Source of the DNA: Amycolatopsis thermophila
GTDB taxonomy: Bacteria > Actinomycetota > Actinomycetes > Mycobacteriales > Pseudonocardiaceae
Length of the DNA: 64,000 nucleotides
Direction of reading: 5' to 3'
NCBI RefSeq assembly: GCF_030814215.1
Contig: NZ_JAUSUT010000001.1
Span: 2,976,001-3,040,000 of the forward strand
Shown one piece after another: positions 35,463-43,679 of the stretch. A program made the translations under genes and the position numbers. The first letter of the stretch is position 1; each line of letters begins with the position of its first letter. The notes under the pieces are model-generated. The model made no database searches. It saw nothing but the letters and a program-made list of their open reading frames with translations, and was not told the origin of the DNA.

Positions 35463-36166
35463 GCGCGGCTGCCGAGGGCGTTGTCCGGCAGGTGCTCGGT
35501 GATCAGGGCGTGGCTCACCTCGAGTTCGAGGGCCTGCTCGAGGGCGCTGTCGATGCCGGCGTCCAGCGCGCGTTTGGCCAGGGTGGTCGCCGGGTGGGCG
35601 GGGATGCGGCGGGCCCAGTCGAGCGCCGTGCGGTGCACATCGGGGACGACGGCGTTGACCAGGCCGAGTTCGAGGGCGCGGTGCGCGTCGATGCGGTCGC
35701 CCAGCAGGAGGAGTTCCTTGGCCTTGAGCGGTCCGACGAGGAGGGGCAGCAGGCGGGATGCCGCGCCGGTCACGCTCAGCCCGAGGCCGGCCTCGGGGAA
35801 CGCGAAGACGGCGTCCTCCGCGGCGAGGACGAGGTCACACCCGAGTGCGAACTCCGCCCCCGCGCCGATGGCGTACCCGTGTACCGCCGCGATGACGGGC
35901 TGGGGAAGCGCCCGCAGGCGGCGCGTGACGTCCTGGAGGCGCTCGATGCGGGCGCGGGAGTCGCCGGCCGGGGTGTCCTTGAGGTCGTGGCCGGCGCAGA
36001 AGGCGCGCCCCCGCCCCGCGAGCACCACCGCGCGGCTGTCCGGTACCCGGTCCAGCGCGGAGAGCAACTCATCGACCAGCGCAGGCGCGACGGCGTTGAG
36101 CCGGGCCGGCCGGTTGAGCCAGAGGCAGGCGACGTCATCGACGAACTCGAGTTCCACCGAGGTCAT
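35459..36166 (-). CDS. Enoyl-CoA hydratase/isomerase family protein
   Basis: Crotonase-fold enzyme of 235 residues, shorter than the usual 255-260. The oxyanion-hole motifs FCAGHDLKD (about residues 56-64) and HGYAIGAGAEFALGCDLVLAAEDAVFAFPEAGLG are present; the typical catalytic Glu position lies in PEAGLG. It is the first gene of an operon with an AMP-forming CoA ligase and a TetR regulator and would hydrate or isomerise the CoA ester that ligase makes. ATG at 36166 is preceded by GAGGGGGAGGG. Confidence 0.9.
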   Translation of the reverse strand: MTSVELEFVDDVACLWLNRPARLNAVAPALVDELLSALDRVPDSRAVVLAGRGRAFCAGHDLKDTPAGDSRARIERLQDVTRRLRALPQPVIAAVHGYAIGAGAEFALGCDLVLAAEDAVFAFPEAGLGLSVTGAASRLLPLLVGPLKAKELLLLGDRIDAHRALELGLVNAVVPDVHRTALDWARRIPAHPATTLAKRALDAGIDSALEQALELEVSHALITEHLPDNALGSRA

Positions 36167-36181
36167 GAGGGGGAGGGTAAT

Positions 36182-36195
36182 CGATCGATCGATCG
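36182..36195. promoter_or_regulatory. GATC-rich palindrome upstream of hydratase operon
   Basis: CGATCGATCGATCG is a 14-nt palindrome made of overlapping CGATCG units, 16 nt upstream of the hydratase start. It may be the operator for the TetR protein encoded at the end of the same operon. Confidence 0.45.
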
Positions 36196-36235
36196 GTTGG
36201 ATAGGTGCGGCGGGCGCCCTGTCGGTTCGGTGGGT

Positions 36236-36520
36236 TGTGCTGCTCTGCGCTGGGTTGGGTTGTGCCGCTCGGGGCGGCGGGGGTGGGCCTTGCCGCTCGC
36301 TCGGTGGTGGGTTGGGTTTTGCCGCTCGTCTCGGGGGTTCTGGACCGAGCCATTCGCACCGCGGCGGGCTGGGCCTTCCCGCTCGTCTCGGGGTGTGCCG
36401 GACCCAGCCACGCGGGCTGGGCTTGCCGCTCGCTCTGCGGTGGATTGGCGGTTGCCGCTCGTCCCAGGGTGTGCCGGACCTGGCCACGCGCGCGAGTGCG
36501 GGCTGGGCCTTGCCACTCGC
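36236..36520. repeat. Degenerate 29-bp direct repeats
   Basis: GCCGCTCG or close variants recur at 36264, 36292, 36321, 36379, 36425, 36454 and 36512, spaced 28, 29, 58, 46, 29 and 58 nt, with intervening GGGTTGGG and GGGCTGGGCCTT stretches. It is the first part of an 1170-bp gap without a gene. Confidence 0.7.
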
Positions 36521-36523
36521 CTT

Positions 36524-36770
36524 GCCGTGGACAGCGTGAAGGCGCGCTGGCTCGGGGAGGCTCGCCGTGCCGCGGACATTGCGAAGGCGCGCGCCCGGCC
36601 GGAAGGCTCGGCCTCGCTGCTCGGTAGCCGTGGATAGGCGGAGGCGCGTGCCGGCCGGGGGGAGGCTCGGCTCTCCTTTGCCGTGGACAGTGCGAAGGTG
36701 CGCGGCGGCCGATCGGCGCGGCCTCGCCGTGGGCCGGACGAAGGCGCACCGAGCCGTCGGCCTCGGCCTG
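36524..36770. repeat. Degenerate 45-58-bp repeats with GCCGTGGACA
   Basis: The motif GCCGTGGAC followed by GCGAAGGCGCGCG recurs at 36524, 36569, 36627, 36680 and 36726, at irregular 45-58 nt spacing, each followed by a GGCTCGGC-like tail. It continues the repeat-filled gap before the EspG operon. Confidence 0.65.
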
Positions 36771-36837
36771 CCGCTCGTCTCAGTCCAGGCCCTCGCCTGC
36801 GGCTCGTCTCAGTCCAGCCACTCGCCCGCGGCTGGCC

Positions 36838-37340
36838 ATGTTCCCAAGGCACGTCCGTCACCCGAGCCGGGCGCCGCACGAACCTCCCACTCGTGCTGTC
36901 GCGAACGGGTCATCCGGCCGCACACGAGCGTCTCCGTGGAGGGTGGATGAGCACGTATCCGTGTCTCGCCCGCCCACGGACCGGCCGCCGCATGAACGGT
37001 CCCTTCGCGCCTTCACGGGTGGCCCTTCCGGTGGCCGGCGAAGGCGCCGCTGCCTCACAAATGAATGGACCACTCGTCCTCCAGTGCAGTGGCTCACCCA
37101 CCTACCCAGAGAGCCATCGGTTCCGTCGATGCATCAACCGCCGGCGCTGCGCGAACGGTCCACTCACGGCTTCACGAGCGGACCTTTCGTCGACCCACGA
37201 GAGGGCCACCCGCCCGGCGATGACGTTCCCAGCGGATCTCTCACGACAGGACCAACCGTCGCAACGCCCGGGTTCTGCACGCGACAGAGCCGCTCGTGGC
37301 ATTGCGAAAGTCCCATCCGCGAGTGTCCGACCACCGCCGG
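36838..37340. other. Intergenic region with GAACGGTCC motifs
   Basis: About 500 bp downstream of the EspG gene contain dispersed copies of the same core seen in the 38-bp array: GAACGGGTC at 36903, TGAACGGTCCCTTCG at 36993, TGAATGGACCACTCG at 37062 and CGAACGGTCCACTCACGG at 37152. No gene is evident; short frames across it are not conserved proteins that I know. Confidence 0.6.
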
Positions 37341-38087
37341 TCAGGTGAGTTCGCGGCGCAGTTCGTCCAGGCGGTCGGCGACGTCGGCTGTGCTGGCGGG
37401 CGCGAAGTGCAGCAGCTGGTCGTCGTAGTGGGGTTTGGTCAGGATGGTCCAGCGGCCTTCGGCGTTGTCGTACACCCGCAGCGGGAAGCGGGCGTGCCGC
37501 GGCTGCCCGCTGTGGTCCCGCACTTCCGCGTGCAGCTCCGCGATGAGGTACGGCTCGAGCGAGGCGAGGTAGTCGGCGCGCTGGACGGCCCGGCTCGGGC
37601 GGGTGCCGTTCAGCTCCGCCTGGCGGGCGCCGCGGACCTCGCTCCGCAGGACGGTCAGCGACGGTTCGGGCGACTTCCGGACGTCCTTCGGCAGAACGTC
37701 CGCGAGCACCTGGCTCAGACGGTCACGCCGGAACATGCGCAGCGCGACCTCCTGGTCCTGCCGCACCGCGACGACCCCGAAGTGCGCATTCGCGGCGACG
37801 AGGGTGGCCAGGTTGACGCCGGTCGTGGTATCCGACACCCAACCGAAACGCGCCTCGTCCGGGGTGCTGAGCAGGCGCGCGACGTCGGCGAAGGTCGGCT
37901 CGTCGCGGGTGGGCACCTGGTAGCGCGCGAGGGCGGCGTCGGCGGCGCGGTTGAACGCGGCCTGCGCCTGGTCGGGGCGCCACACGGCCTGCGGGGCGAG
38001 CGCGATGTGCAGTTCGGTGCCGGTGACCCTGGCGACCATGGCCGCGAGGAGGTCGACCTGGAACCGTTCCGGTTCGGCGAGCCACAT
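37341..38087 (-). CDS. EspG-family secretion-associated protein
   Basis: A 248-residue cytoplasmic protein of the ESX secretion-associated EspG family. In mycobacteria EspG binds PE-PPE pairs and keeps them soluble for type VII secretion. The family pattern is seen as FQVDLLAAMVARVTGTELHIALAPQAVWRPD at the start and GRWTILTKPHYDDQLLHFAPAS near the end. It lies 3 nt after the PPE-like gene and is the last of four genes, so it is probably the chaperone for that protein. Confidence 0.85.
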   Translation of the reverse strand: MWLAEPERFQVDLLAAMVARVTGTELHIALAPQAVWRPDQAQAAFNRAADAALARYQVPTRDEPTFADVARLLSTPDEARFGWVSDTTTGVNLATLVAANAHFGVVAVRQDQEVALRMFRRDRLSQVLADVLPKDVRKSPEPSLTVLRSEVRGARQAELNGTRPSRAVQRADYLASLEPYLIAELHAEVRDHSGQPRHARFPLRVYDNAEGRWTILTKPHYDDQLLHFAPASTADVADRLDELRRELT

Positions 38088-38090
38088 GGC

Positions 38091-39380
38091 TTACTGACCC
38101 AGAACCGGTGGCGACACCGTCATGCCCGTGATCGGGTCGACGGCCTTCTCGCCCTCCGCGGTGAGCTGGAAGTGCTCATCCTCGTCCACAATGTACTTCC
38201 GCTGGTGCTCGGCGTCGTCTTCGCCCTTGCCACGGTTGCCGCCTCCGGCGCCCACGCCGCCCGGGCTCCCGGCCGACCCGGGCCGGCCCGCCGCCCCGCC
38301 ACGGGCGAACGACTCGCCCGCCGCGGAGTTCCCGGCACCGAAGCGCTTGCCCTCGCTGAGGGGGTTGCCGCCGCTGCCACCGGGTCCAAACCCACGAGCG
38401 CCGCCCGCGCCGCTCCCGATCGAGCCGCCGCGACCGTACGAGCCACCGCCGGCACCGAAGCGCCCCGCGGCCGAGCGTCCGCCGCTCGGAGTCGCGCCGC
38501 GATAGCCGGTGTTGTTCCCGTAGCCGCCGGGCACGCCGTACGGGCCGGGTGCCCCGTAAGCGCCGCCGGGGCCGCCCTGCTGGGGCACGTTCGGGCCGTA
38601 CCCACTCGCACCGGCCGGCGGCGTCCAAGCAGCATCCGACGCCACGGTGCGCCCGTCGGCGGGCACCTGACCGGCCGGCGCCTGGTAGGGCAGGCCACCC
38701 GACAACGACGAGGTCCCCCCAGTGACCGCGCCGCCGCCTCGGGAGGCACCCCCAGCGCCCCCGAGGTCAGGCCCGCCGCCGGTGGCCCGGCTGCCCACAT
38801 CGGGCCCGGGCGGTGCCGAGCCCTGCGACACGCCGAGAACGCCTGCGTCGAGGGTGCCGTAGGTGGTGGGCATCTTCGAGCCATTGTCACCGGAGGTGAC
38901 GGACCACGTCTGCATGGCCTCGGTGTTCTGCTTGGCGGCCGCGTTGGCCGCGGCGACCTTGGCCATCTGGCTCCAGCCGCCGTGGGAGTCTCCGATCAGA
39001 TCCTTGAGCGCCGGCGGAGTCTGTGGAATTTCGGGAACCGGGACGACCCGGTTCTTCGTGTCGAAGAAGGCTTGGCACTGGTTCTCGATGAGACTGCTCG
39101 CCGTGCCCATGGCGGTGGCCGCATCGGCGTGGGACGCGGCAAGGTTGCGGACACTTCGCGAGGCGGCGTCGGCGGCGCCACCGGTCCAGCCTTCCTGCAT
39201 CATCCCGGACAGCGAGCTTATCTGCCGACTGCGGACCTCGTACTTCTTCATGACCTTCTGCAGGTTGTTCTGCGCCTGCTGAAGGCCGCCCGGCCCTGTC
39301 GCATTCTGGAAGTTCTCGTAAATCTGCTGGGCCGTCATCCCGCTGAGCGATGCGGTCGAGCCCAATACGGCGCCGGTCAT
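38091..39380 (-). CDS. PPE-like protein with long Gly-rich tail
   Basis: A 429-residue protein. The first 160 residues are helical and PPE/WXG-like: MTAQQIYENF, EGWTGGAADAASRSVRNL with a W-x-G turn, and SLIENQCQAFFDTKNRVVPVPEIPQTPPALKDLIGD. From about 180 to 390 it is a low-complexity Gly/Ala/Ser/Pro region, ending in a charged tail (EDDAEHQRKYIVDEDEHF). It is a likely type VII secretion substrate. ATG at 39380 has GGGAG 6 nt upstream and overlaps the DUF3558 stop (TGATG). Confidence 0.8.
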   Translation of the reverse strand: MTGAVLGSTASLSGMTAQQIYENFQNATGPGGLQQAQNNLQKVMKKYEVRSRQISSLSGMMQEGWTGGAADAASRSVRNLAASHADAATAMGTASSLIENQCQAFFDTKNRVVPVPEIPQTPPALKDLIGDSHGGWSQMAKVAAANAAAKQNTEAMQTWSVTSGDNGSKMPTTYGTLDAGVLGVSQGSAPPGPDVGSRATGGGPDLGGAGGASRGGGAVTGGTSSLSGGLPYQAPAGQVPADGRTVASDAAWTPPAGASGYGPNVPQQGGPGGAYGAPGPYGVPGGYGNNTGYRGATPSGGRSAAGRFGAGGGSYGRGGSIGSGAGGARGFGPGGSGGNPLSEGKRFGAGNSAAGESFARGGAAGRPGSAGSPGGVGAGGGNRGKGEDDAEHQRKYIVDEDEHFQLTAEGEKAVDPITGMTVSPPVLGQ

Positions 39381-40000
39381 CAACGCTCCCCTGTTTTGAT
39401 CGTCGAGATGATCCGTTGAGCAACGTTCGTCGTGGCCTTGCAGTTGTCCTTGTCCGCCTGCCCGGTGACGGCGACTGTCAGCAGCATCTCGTCGTTGATC
39501 CCGACGCTGAGGTCACACCGGCCCTGTGGACGCGTGTCGGCCATGCCGTTGAAGACTCCGGGGTATCCGTCGACCGAAGTGGGTTCGAAGTAGCCGCCGT
39601 CGAACGTGCCGGCCGCATCCTGGTCGTAGACGTTCTGGATGCCGTTTTTTGTGTCCGGAATCGCGTATGCGACTTGAATCTTCCATTCGAGATTGGCGCC
39701 GAACTTCCAGTCGCAAGTCTTGATCGTGCCGATTCCCACGTTCTGTTCGGTGCCCTGTCCTCCGATGCCGAGCTGGTCGCTCTGCTCGGCCGTGAGGCTC
39801 GCGCAGGGGTGATCGACGAGGTTGCCGGGATCGAGTGGGGCCGGCACGGCCGGCGCGCGTTCCCCCGTCGACGCGGAGCGAGCCGAAGCGGAGCTGCTGC
39901 CTGGAAACGTGCCGGTCGCTCCGCCATTCGAGCAGGCGGCGACTGTGAGCACTGCGGTGCTCATCAGGAGCGTGCCGGTCAAGGTCCTGATCTTGCGCAC
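39380..40000 (-). CDS. DUF3558 lipoprotein
   Basis: Predicted membrane lipoprotein of 206 residues. The signal peptide MRKIRTLTGTLLMSTAVLTVAAC ends in the lipobox TVAAC with the lipidated cysteine at position 23. After a Ser/Ala linker come PCASLTAEQSDQLGI and CDWKFGA, typical of DUF3558 with its paired cysteines. Function unknown; the family commonly sits beside EspG and PPE-like genes in Pseudonocardiaceae. GTG start at 40000 with AGGGGAA upstream. Confidence 0.88.
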   Translation of the reverse strand: MRKIRTLTGTLLMSTAVLTVAACSNGGATGTFPGSSSASARSASTGERAPAVPAPLDPGNLVDHPCASLTAEQSDQLGIGGQGTEQNVGIGTIKTCDWKFGANLEWKIQVAYAIPDTKNGIQNVYDQDAAGTFDGGYFEPTSVDGYPGVFNGMADTRPQGRCDLSVGINDEMLLTVAVTGQADKDNCKATTNVAQRIISTIKTGER

Positions 40001-40008
40001 TTGTTCCC

Positions 40009-40413
40009 CTACTGGTAGAGCCCGCTGCCGTCGGGAGTGTCAGGGGCGCCGTACAGCCCCTTCAAGGCTGTGTCGTCCTGCTCTCGGTAGGTGCCGTTCG
40101 CCTTCCTGAGTGTGTCGATCCAGAGCTGAGCGTAGTTACGCAGATTCGCGTTGTGTTCGATGGCCGCCCGAATCGATGCACTGATCTGGCGCGCGTTGTT
40201 CTGTGCCGGCGCGTCCGCGGACGGGGCGGCGGTGACCTGGGCCGCCATCTGCAGTTGCAGCTGGTCGTCGTCGAGCCCGTCGCGCAGTTCCTCCCACTTG
40301 GGGATCAGCGCCTCGATCTGCTCGGGGTCGAAGCGGTACCCCGCGCCGCCCACGGAGCTCAGCCCGGCGCCCACCGTGGGGCCGATCGGGGTCGCCCTGT
40401 TGCCCTCGGTCAT
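40009..40413 (-). CDS. Hypothetical type VII-associated protein
   Basis: A 134-residue helical protein, first gene of the four-gene EspG operon. It has no signal peptide. Two long helices, PEQIEALIPKWEELRDGLDDDQLQLQMAAQV and NARQISASIRAAIEHNANLRNYAQLWIDTLRKANGTY, suggest a WXG100- or PE-like helical hairpin that could pair with the PPE-like protein. ATG at 40413 follows AGGGA. I do not recognise a named family. Confidence 0.75.
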   Translation of the reverse strand: MTEGNRATPIGPTVGAGLSSVGGAGYRFDPEQIEALIPKWEELRDGLDDDQLQLQMAAQVTAAPSADAPAQNNARQISASIRAAIEHNANLRNYAQLWIDTLRKANGTYREQDDTALKGLYGAPDTPDGSGLYQ

Positions 40414-40515
40414 CTGTTCCCTACCCCCTGTGCGGAACGCAGTTCAAGGAGAGCCTAGCGCGTCTGGATCATGCTTGGCGTCCGGTTGGCGGAGATCGCC
40501 GCTTAGCATGGGCTC

Positions 40516-40959
40516 ATGCCGGTACGTGAAGCCGAGGTCGCGGACGCCCAGGAGATCTGCTCGCTCATCGAGGAGCACGCCCGATTCGAGGGCAACGACA
40601 CCCTCACCCTGGACCGCGCCGAGATGACCAAACACCTCTTCGGCCCGGAGCCCAAGGCCTGGGTGCTCATCGCGGAGCCGCCGGGTGAACCCGTCGTCGC
40701 CGGGATGGCGTTCTGCTCGTGGAACTTCTCCACCTGGGAGGGCCGCCCGGGCATCTGGCTGGACGACCTCTACATCCGCCCCCGGTACCGCCGCCACGGG
40801 CTCGGCAACGAACTGCTCACCGCGTTGCGCGCGCGCACCGACGGGCGCATCGAGTGGGACATGCAGGAAGGCAACGACCGCGCCGCCGCGTTCTACGGTC
40901 AACTCGGCGCTCAGCCGGTGCCCGGATGGATCCGCTACCGCTGGTCACCGACGAGTTAG
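40516..40959 (+). CDS. GNAT-family N-acetyltransferase
   Basis: Acetyltransferase of 147 residues. WLDDLYIRPRYRRHGLGNELL holds the acetyl-CoA pyrophosphate loop (RRHGLG), and the motif AAAFYGQLGAQPV closes the fold. The N-terminal VREAEVADAQEICSLIEEHARFE resembles diamine or amino acid acetyltransferases. Its stop overlaps the left arm of the metal-box candidate in front of the next gene. Substrate unknown. Confidence 0.87.
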   Translation: MPVREAEVADAQEICSLIEEHARFEGNDTLTLDRAEMTKHLFGPEPKAWVLIAEPPGEPVVAGMAFCSWNFSTWEGRPGIWLDDLYIRPRYRRHGLGNELLTALRARTDGRIEWDMQEGNDRAAAFYGQLGAQPVPGWIRYRWSPTS

Positions 40960-40974
40960 GCAAGGCTGACTCAC
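40956..40974. promoter_or_regulatory. DtxR-family box before the MntR-like gene
   Basis: TTAGGCAAGGCTGACTCAC matches the 19-bp DtxR/IdeR-type consensus at 13 of 19 positions, with the left half intact. It lies 28 nt before the regulator start. TAGAGT at 40989-40994 could be the -10 box of a leaderless message starting at ATG 41002. Confidence 0.5.
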
Positions 40975-41001
40975 GCCGCGAGCGCACGTAGAGTTATCCG
41001 C

Positions 41002-41688
41002 ATGCCTGACAGTCCGCACCGCTCATCCTCCTCGTCGATCGAGGACTACATCCGGGTCATCTACGGCCTGGTCGAGCGCGGTGAGGCCGTCACCAACACG
41101 ACACTGGCCGGGCGCCTCGAGGTGAGCCCCTCGTCGGCGTCGGGCATGGTCACCAAGCTCGCCCAGCAGGGGCTCGTCGAGCACGTTCCGTACCGGGGCA
41201 TCGAACTGACCCCCGACGGCAGGCTCCTCGCGCGCGGCGTGCTGCGGCGGCACCGGCTCATCGAGACCTACCTGGTCCAGGAACTCGGCTACACCTGGGA
41301 CGAGGTGCACGCCGAGGCCGACGCGCTCGAGCACGCGGTCTCCGACCGGCTCGTCGAGCGCATCGCGGCCAAGCTCGGCAACCCCGTCCGCGACCCGCAC
41401 GGCGACCCCATCCCGGCGGCCGACGGCAGCGTCGAGGAGGTGCCGACGCGCCTGCTCGATGAGATGGAGCCCGGTGCGGTGGGGCAGATCGTGCGGGTGT
41501 GGGACACCGACCCGGACATGCTGCGGTACCTGGCCGACCACGCGATCGCCCTGGGGGAGCGGATCGAGGTGGTGGAGCGGCAGCCGTTCGGCGGGTCGCT
41601 GGTGGTGAAGGTGGGGTCCGGGCCCGGGGCGGTCACGCACGCGCTGGGCAAGGAGATCGCGCAGGCGTTGAGCGTCGCCGTGTTCTGA
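41002..41688 (+). CDS. DtxR-family metalloregulator, MntR-like
   Basis: A 228-residue metal-dependent repressor: helix-turn-helix (SIEDYIRVIY to GLVEHVPYRGIELT), dimerisation and metal domain, and a C-terminal SH3-like FeoA domain (GAVGQIVRVWD to VVKVGSGPG). Counting from DtxR with an offset of five, the ancillary site is H84, E88, H103 and the main site E110, H111, but DtxR Met10 and Cys102 are here D15 and D107. These acidic replacements are the mark of manganese regulators (MntR, and SirR Rv2788 of M. tuberculosis) rather than iron regulators. A DtxR-like box lies upstream, so it may regulate itself. Targets elsewhere unknown. Confidence 0.9.
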   Translation: MPDSPHRSSSSSIEDYIRVIYGLVERGEAVTNTTLAGRLEVSPSSASGMVTKLAQQGLVEHVPYRGIELTPDGRLLARGVLRRHRLIETYLVQELGYTWDEVHAEADALEHAVSDRLVERIAAKLGNPVRDPHGDPIPAADGSVEEVPTRLLDEMEPGAVGQIVRVWDTDPDMLRYLADHAIALGERIEVVERQPFGGSLVVKVGSGPGAVTHALGKEIAQALSVAVF

Positions 41689-41806
41689 CGCCGCGGTGGG
41701 TGGCACGGGGAGGTCACCGCCGAGCGACGGTGCGCTCCTCGACGTAGGCGGGAGAGTCGACATCCGGCGGACGCGGTGACCGTCGTCGCACCGGCACCAT
41801 TTCCCC

Positions 41807-42619
41807 ATGACTGACAAACCATTCCGCTTCGGCGTCGTCGCCGGTCCGGCGGGCACCCTCGAAGACTGGACCGGCCTCGCGCGTCACACCGAGGGGCTCG
41901 GTTATGACACGTTCCTCTCGCCAGACCCGCAGGCCGGCCTCGACCCCTTCACCCTCCTGTCGGCGGCCGCCGCGGCCACCACCACCCTGCACGTCGGCAC
42001 GTTCGTCGCCGTCAGCAAGCTCCGCGACAAGCGCCTCCTGGCCTGGCAGGCGGAAAGCCTGCACAAGATCACCGGCGGACGGTTCGAACTGGGGCTCGGC
42101 ACCGGGCGGCCGGACGCCGCCGGGCCGCTCGCCCGCCTCGGCATCGAGTTCGGCACCCCGGGCGAACGGTTCGCGCAGATCAGCGACACCGTCGACCACC
42201 TCAAGACGCACGCCGACCGCCCGAAGCTCCTCCTCGCCGCGGGCGGCCCGAAGATGATGGCCCTCGCCGGGCGCGAAGCCGACATCGTCACCATGGCCTG
42301 GTGGCCCCGCGCCACCGAGGACGAGGCCCGCGACATGGTCCGGCCCGTCCGCGAAGCCGCCGGGGACCGTGACGTCGAACTGGCGATGAACCTCCTCGCC
42401 GTCGGCGACGAACCGGCCCCGTGGCTGGAGAAGTACATCGGCACGACCGTCGCCGAGCTGGCCGCGGGCGGCTCGGTCAGCGTCCTGCCCGGCACACCGC
42501 AGCAGGCGGCCGACACGCTCCTGCGCCGGCGGGAGACCCTGGGGATCTCCTACATCACCATCAACTCCGGTTACGCCGACCGGTTCGCCCGGGTCGTGGA
42601 ACTGCTCAAGGGCCGCTGA
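41807..42619 (+). CDS. F420-dependent LLM-class oxidoreductase
   Basis: Luciferase-like TIM-barrel enzyme of 270 residues, probably F420-dependent. It shows FRFGVVAGPAGTLEDWTGLAR at the start, LHVGTFVAVSKLRD, GRFELGLGTGRPDA with the flavin/F420-binding glycines, and ILTINSG-type end (ISYITINSGYADRF). It matches the group I know as TIGR03621. It sits alone, 118 bp after the metalloregulator. Substrate unknown. Confidence 0.88.
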   Translation: MTDKPFRFGVVAGPAGTLEDWTGLARHTEGLGYDTFLSPDPQAGLDPFTLLSAAAAATTTLHVGTFVAVSKLRDKRLLAWQAESLHKITGGRFELGLGTGRPDAAGPLARLGIEFGTPGERFAQISDTVDHLKTHADRPKLLLAAGGPKMMALAGREADIVTMAWWPRATEDEARDMVRPVREAAGDRDVELAMNLLAVGDEPAPWLEKYIGTTVAELAAGGSVSVLPGTPQQAADTLLRRRETLGISYITINSGYADRFARVVELLKGR

Positions 42620-42638
42620 CGCCACGTAGGGTGTCGGG

Positions 42639-43679
42639 GTGCGCGCAGTCGTCTTCACCGAGTTCGGGGCAACACCGCAGGTCCGCGAAGTGCCCGACCC
42701 GGCGCCCACACCCGGCGGGGTGGTCGTCGCGGTCGAGGCGACCGGCGTGTGCCGCAGCGACTGGCACGGCTGGCGCGGCCACGACAGCGACATCGCGCTC
42801 CCGCACGTCCCGGGTCACGAACTGGCCGGTCGCGTGGTCGCCACCGGTGACCGCGTGCGCCGTTGGCAACCTGGTGACCGCGTGACTGTCCCGTTCGTGT
42901 GCGCGTGTGGTGCGTGCGAGCAGTGCGTCAGCGGCAACCAGCAGATCTGCGCGAACCAGACCCAGCCCGGGTTCACGCACTGGGGCTCCTTCGCCGAGCT
43001 GGTCGCACTCGAGCACGCCGACGTCAACCTGGTCCGCCTGCCCGGCGACCTCGACAGCACCACCGCCGCCGCGCTCGGCTGCCGGTTCGGCACCGCGTTC
43101 CGCGCCGTGCTGCGGCAGGGCCGCGTCAGCGCCGGGCAGTGGGTCGCCGTGCACGGCTGCGGTGGCGCGGGGATCTCCGCGGTCATGCTCGCCGTCGCCG
43201 CGGGTGCCCGCGTGGTGGCCGTCGACGTCTCGCCGGACGCGCTCGCGCTGGCCACGAAGATGGGCGCCGAAGTCGCCGTGGACGCGACCGGCGACACCGC
43301 GGCCGCCGTCCGGGACGTCACCGGCGGCGGCGCGCACGTCTCGCTGGACTGCGTCGGGCTCCCGCAGACCTGCGCGGTTTCCGTGGCGAGCCTCCGCCCG
43401 CGCGGCCGGCACGTGCAGGTCGGCCTCATGCCACCGGGACAGGGCGTGCCGCCGATCCCGATGCACCGCGTCATCGCCGACGAGCTGGTCCTGCTGGGCA
43501 GTCACGGAATCCAGGCCCACGAGTACCCGGAGATGCTCGCGCTCATCGAACGGTCCACAATGGACCTCCGGGCGATCGTTGGCCGCCGCATCACGCTCGA
43601 CGAGGCGCCGGAGGCGCTGATGGCGATGGACGATCCGGTCGGCGGCGCCGGCGTCACCGTGGTGGAGCTGCGGGTGTGA
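42639..43679 (+). CDS. Zinc-dependent alcohol dehydrogenase
   Basis: Medium-chain dehydrogenase of 346 residues. Catalytic zinc ligands are C38 (GVCRSDWHG), the histidine in PGHE and a later Cys in GCRFG. The structural zinc loop CACGACEQCVSGNQQIC holds four cysteines. The nucleotide-binding motif is GCGGAGISA. It resembles alcohol or polyol dehydrogenases of the Adh/TDH type. GTG start at 42639. It is 19 nt after the F420 oxidoreductase and overlaps the RpiR gene by 4 nt, so the three may be one transcript. Confidence 0.9.
   Translation: MRAVVFTEFGATPQVREVPDPAPTPGGVVVAVEATGVCRSDWHGWRGHDSDIALPHVPGHELAGRVVATGDRVRRWQPGDRVTVPFVCACGACEQCVSGNQQICANQTQPGFTHWGSFAELVALEHADVNLVRLPGDLDSTTAAALGCRFGTAFRAVLRQGRVSAGQWVAVHGCGGAGISAVMLAVAAGARVVAVDVSPDALALATKMGAEVAVDATGDTAAAVRDVTGGGAHVSLDCVGLPQTCAVSVASLRPRGRHVQVGLMPPGQGVPPIPMHRVIADELVLLGSHGIQAHEYPEMLALIERSTMDLRAIVGRRITLDEAPEALMAMDDPVGGAGVTVVELRV

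Noticed and set aside
36838-37340. Small open frames around 36860-37300
   Set aside because: Low-complexity, overlapping on both strands, no start signals, no recognisable protein; the region is better described as repeat-derived.
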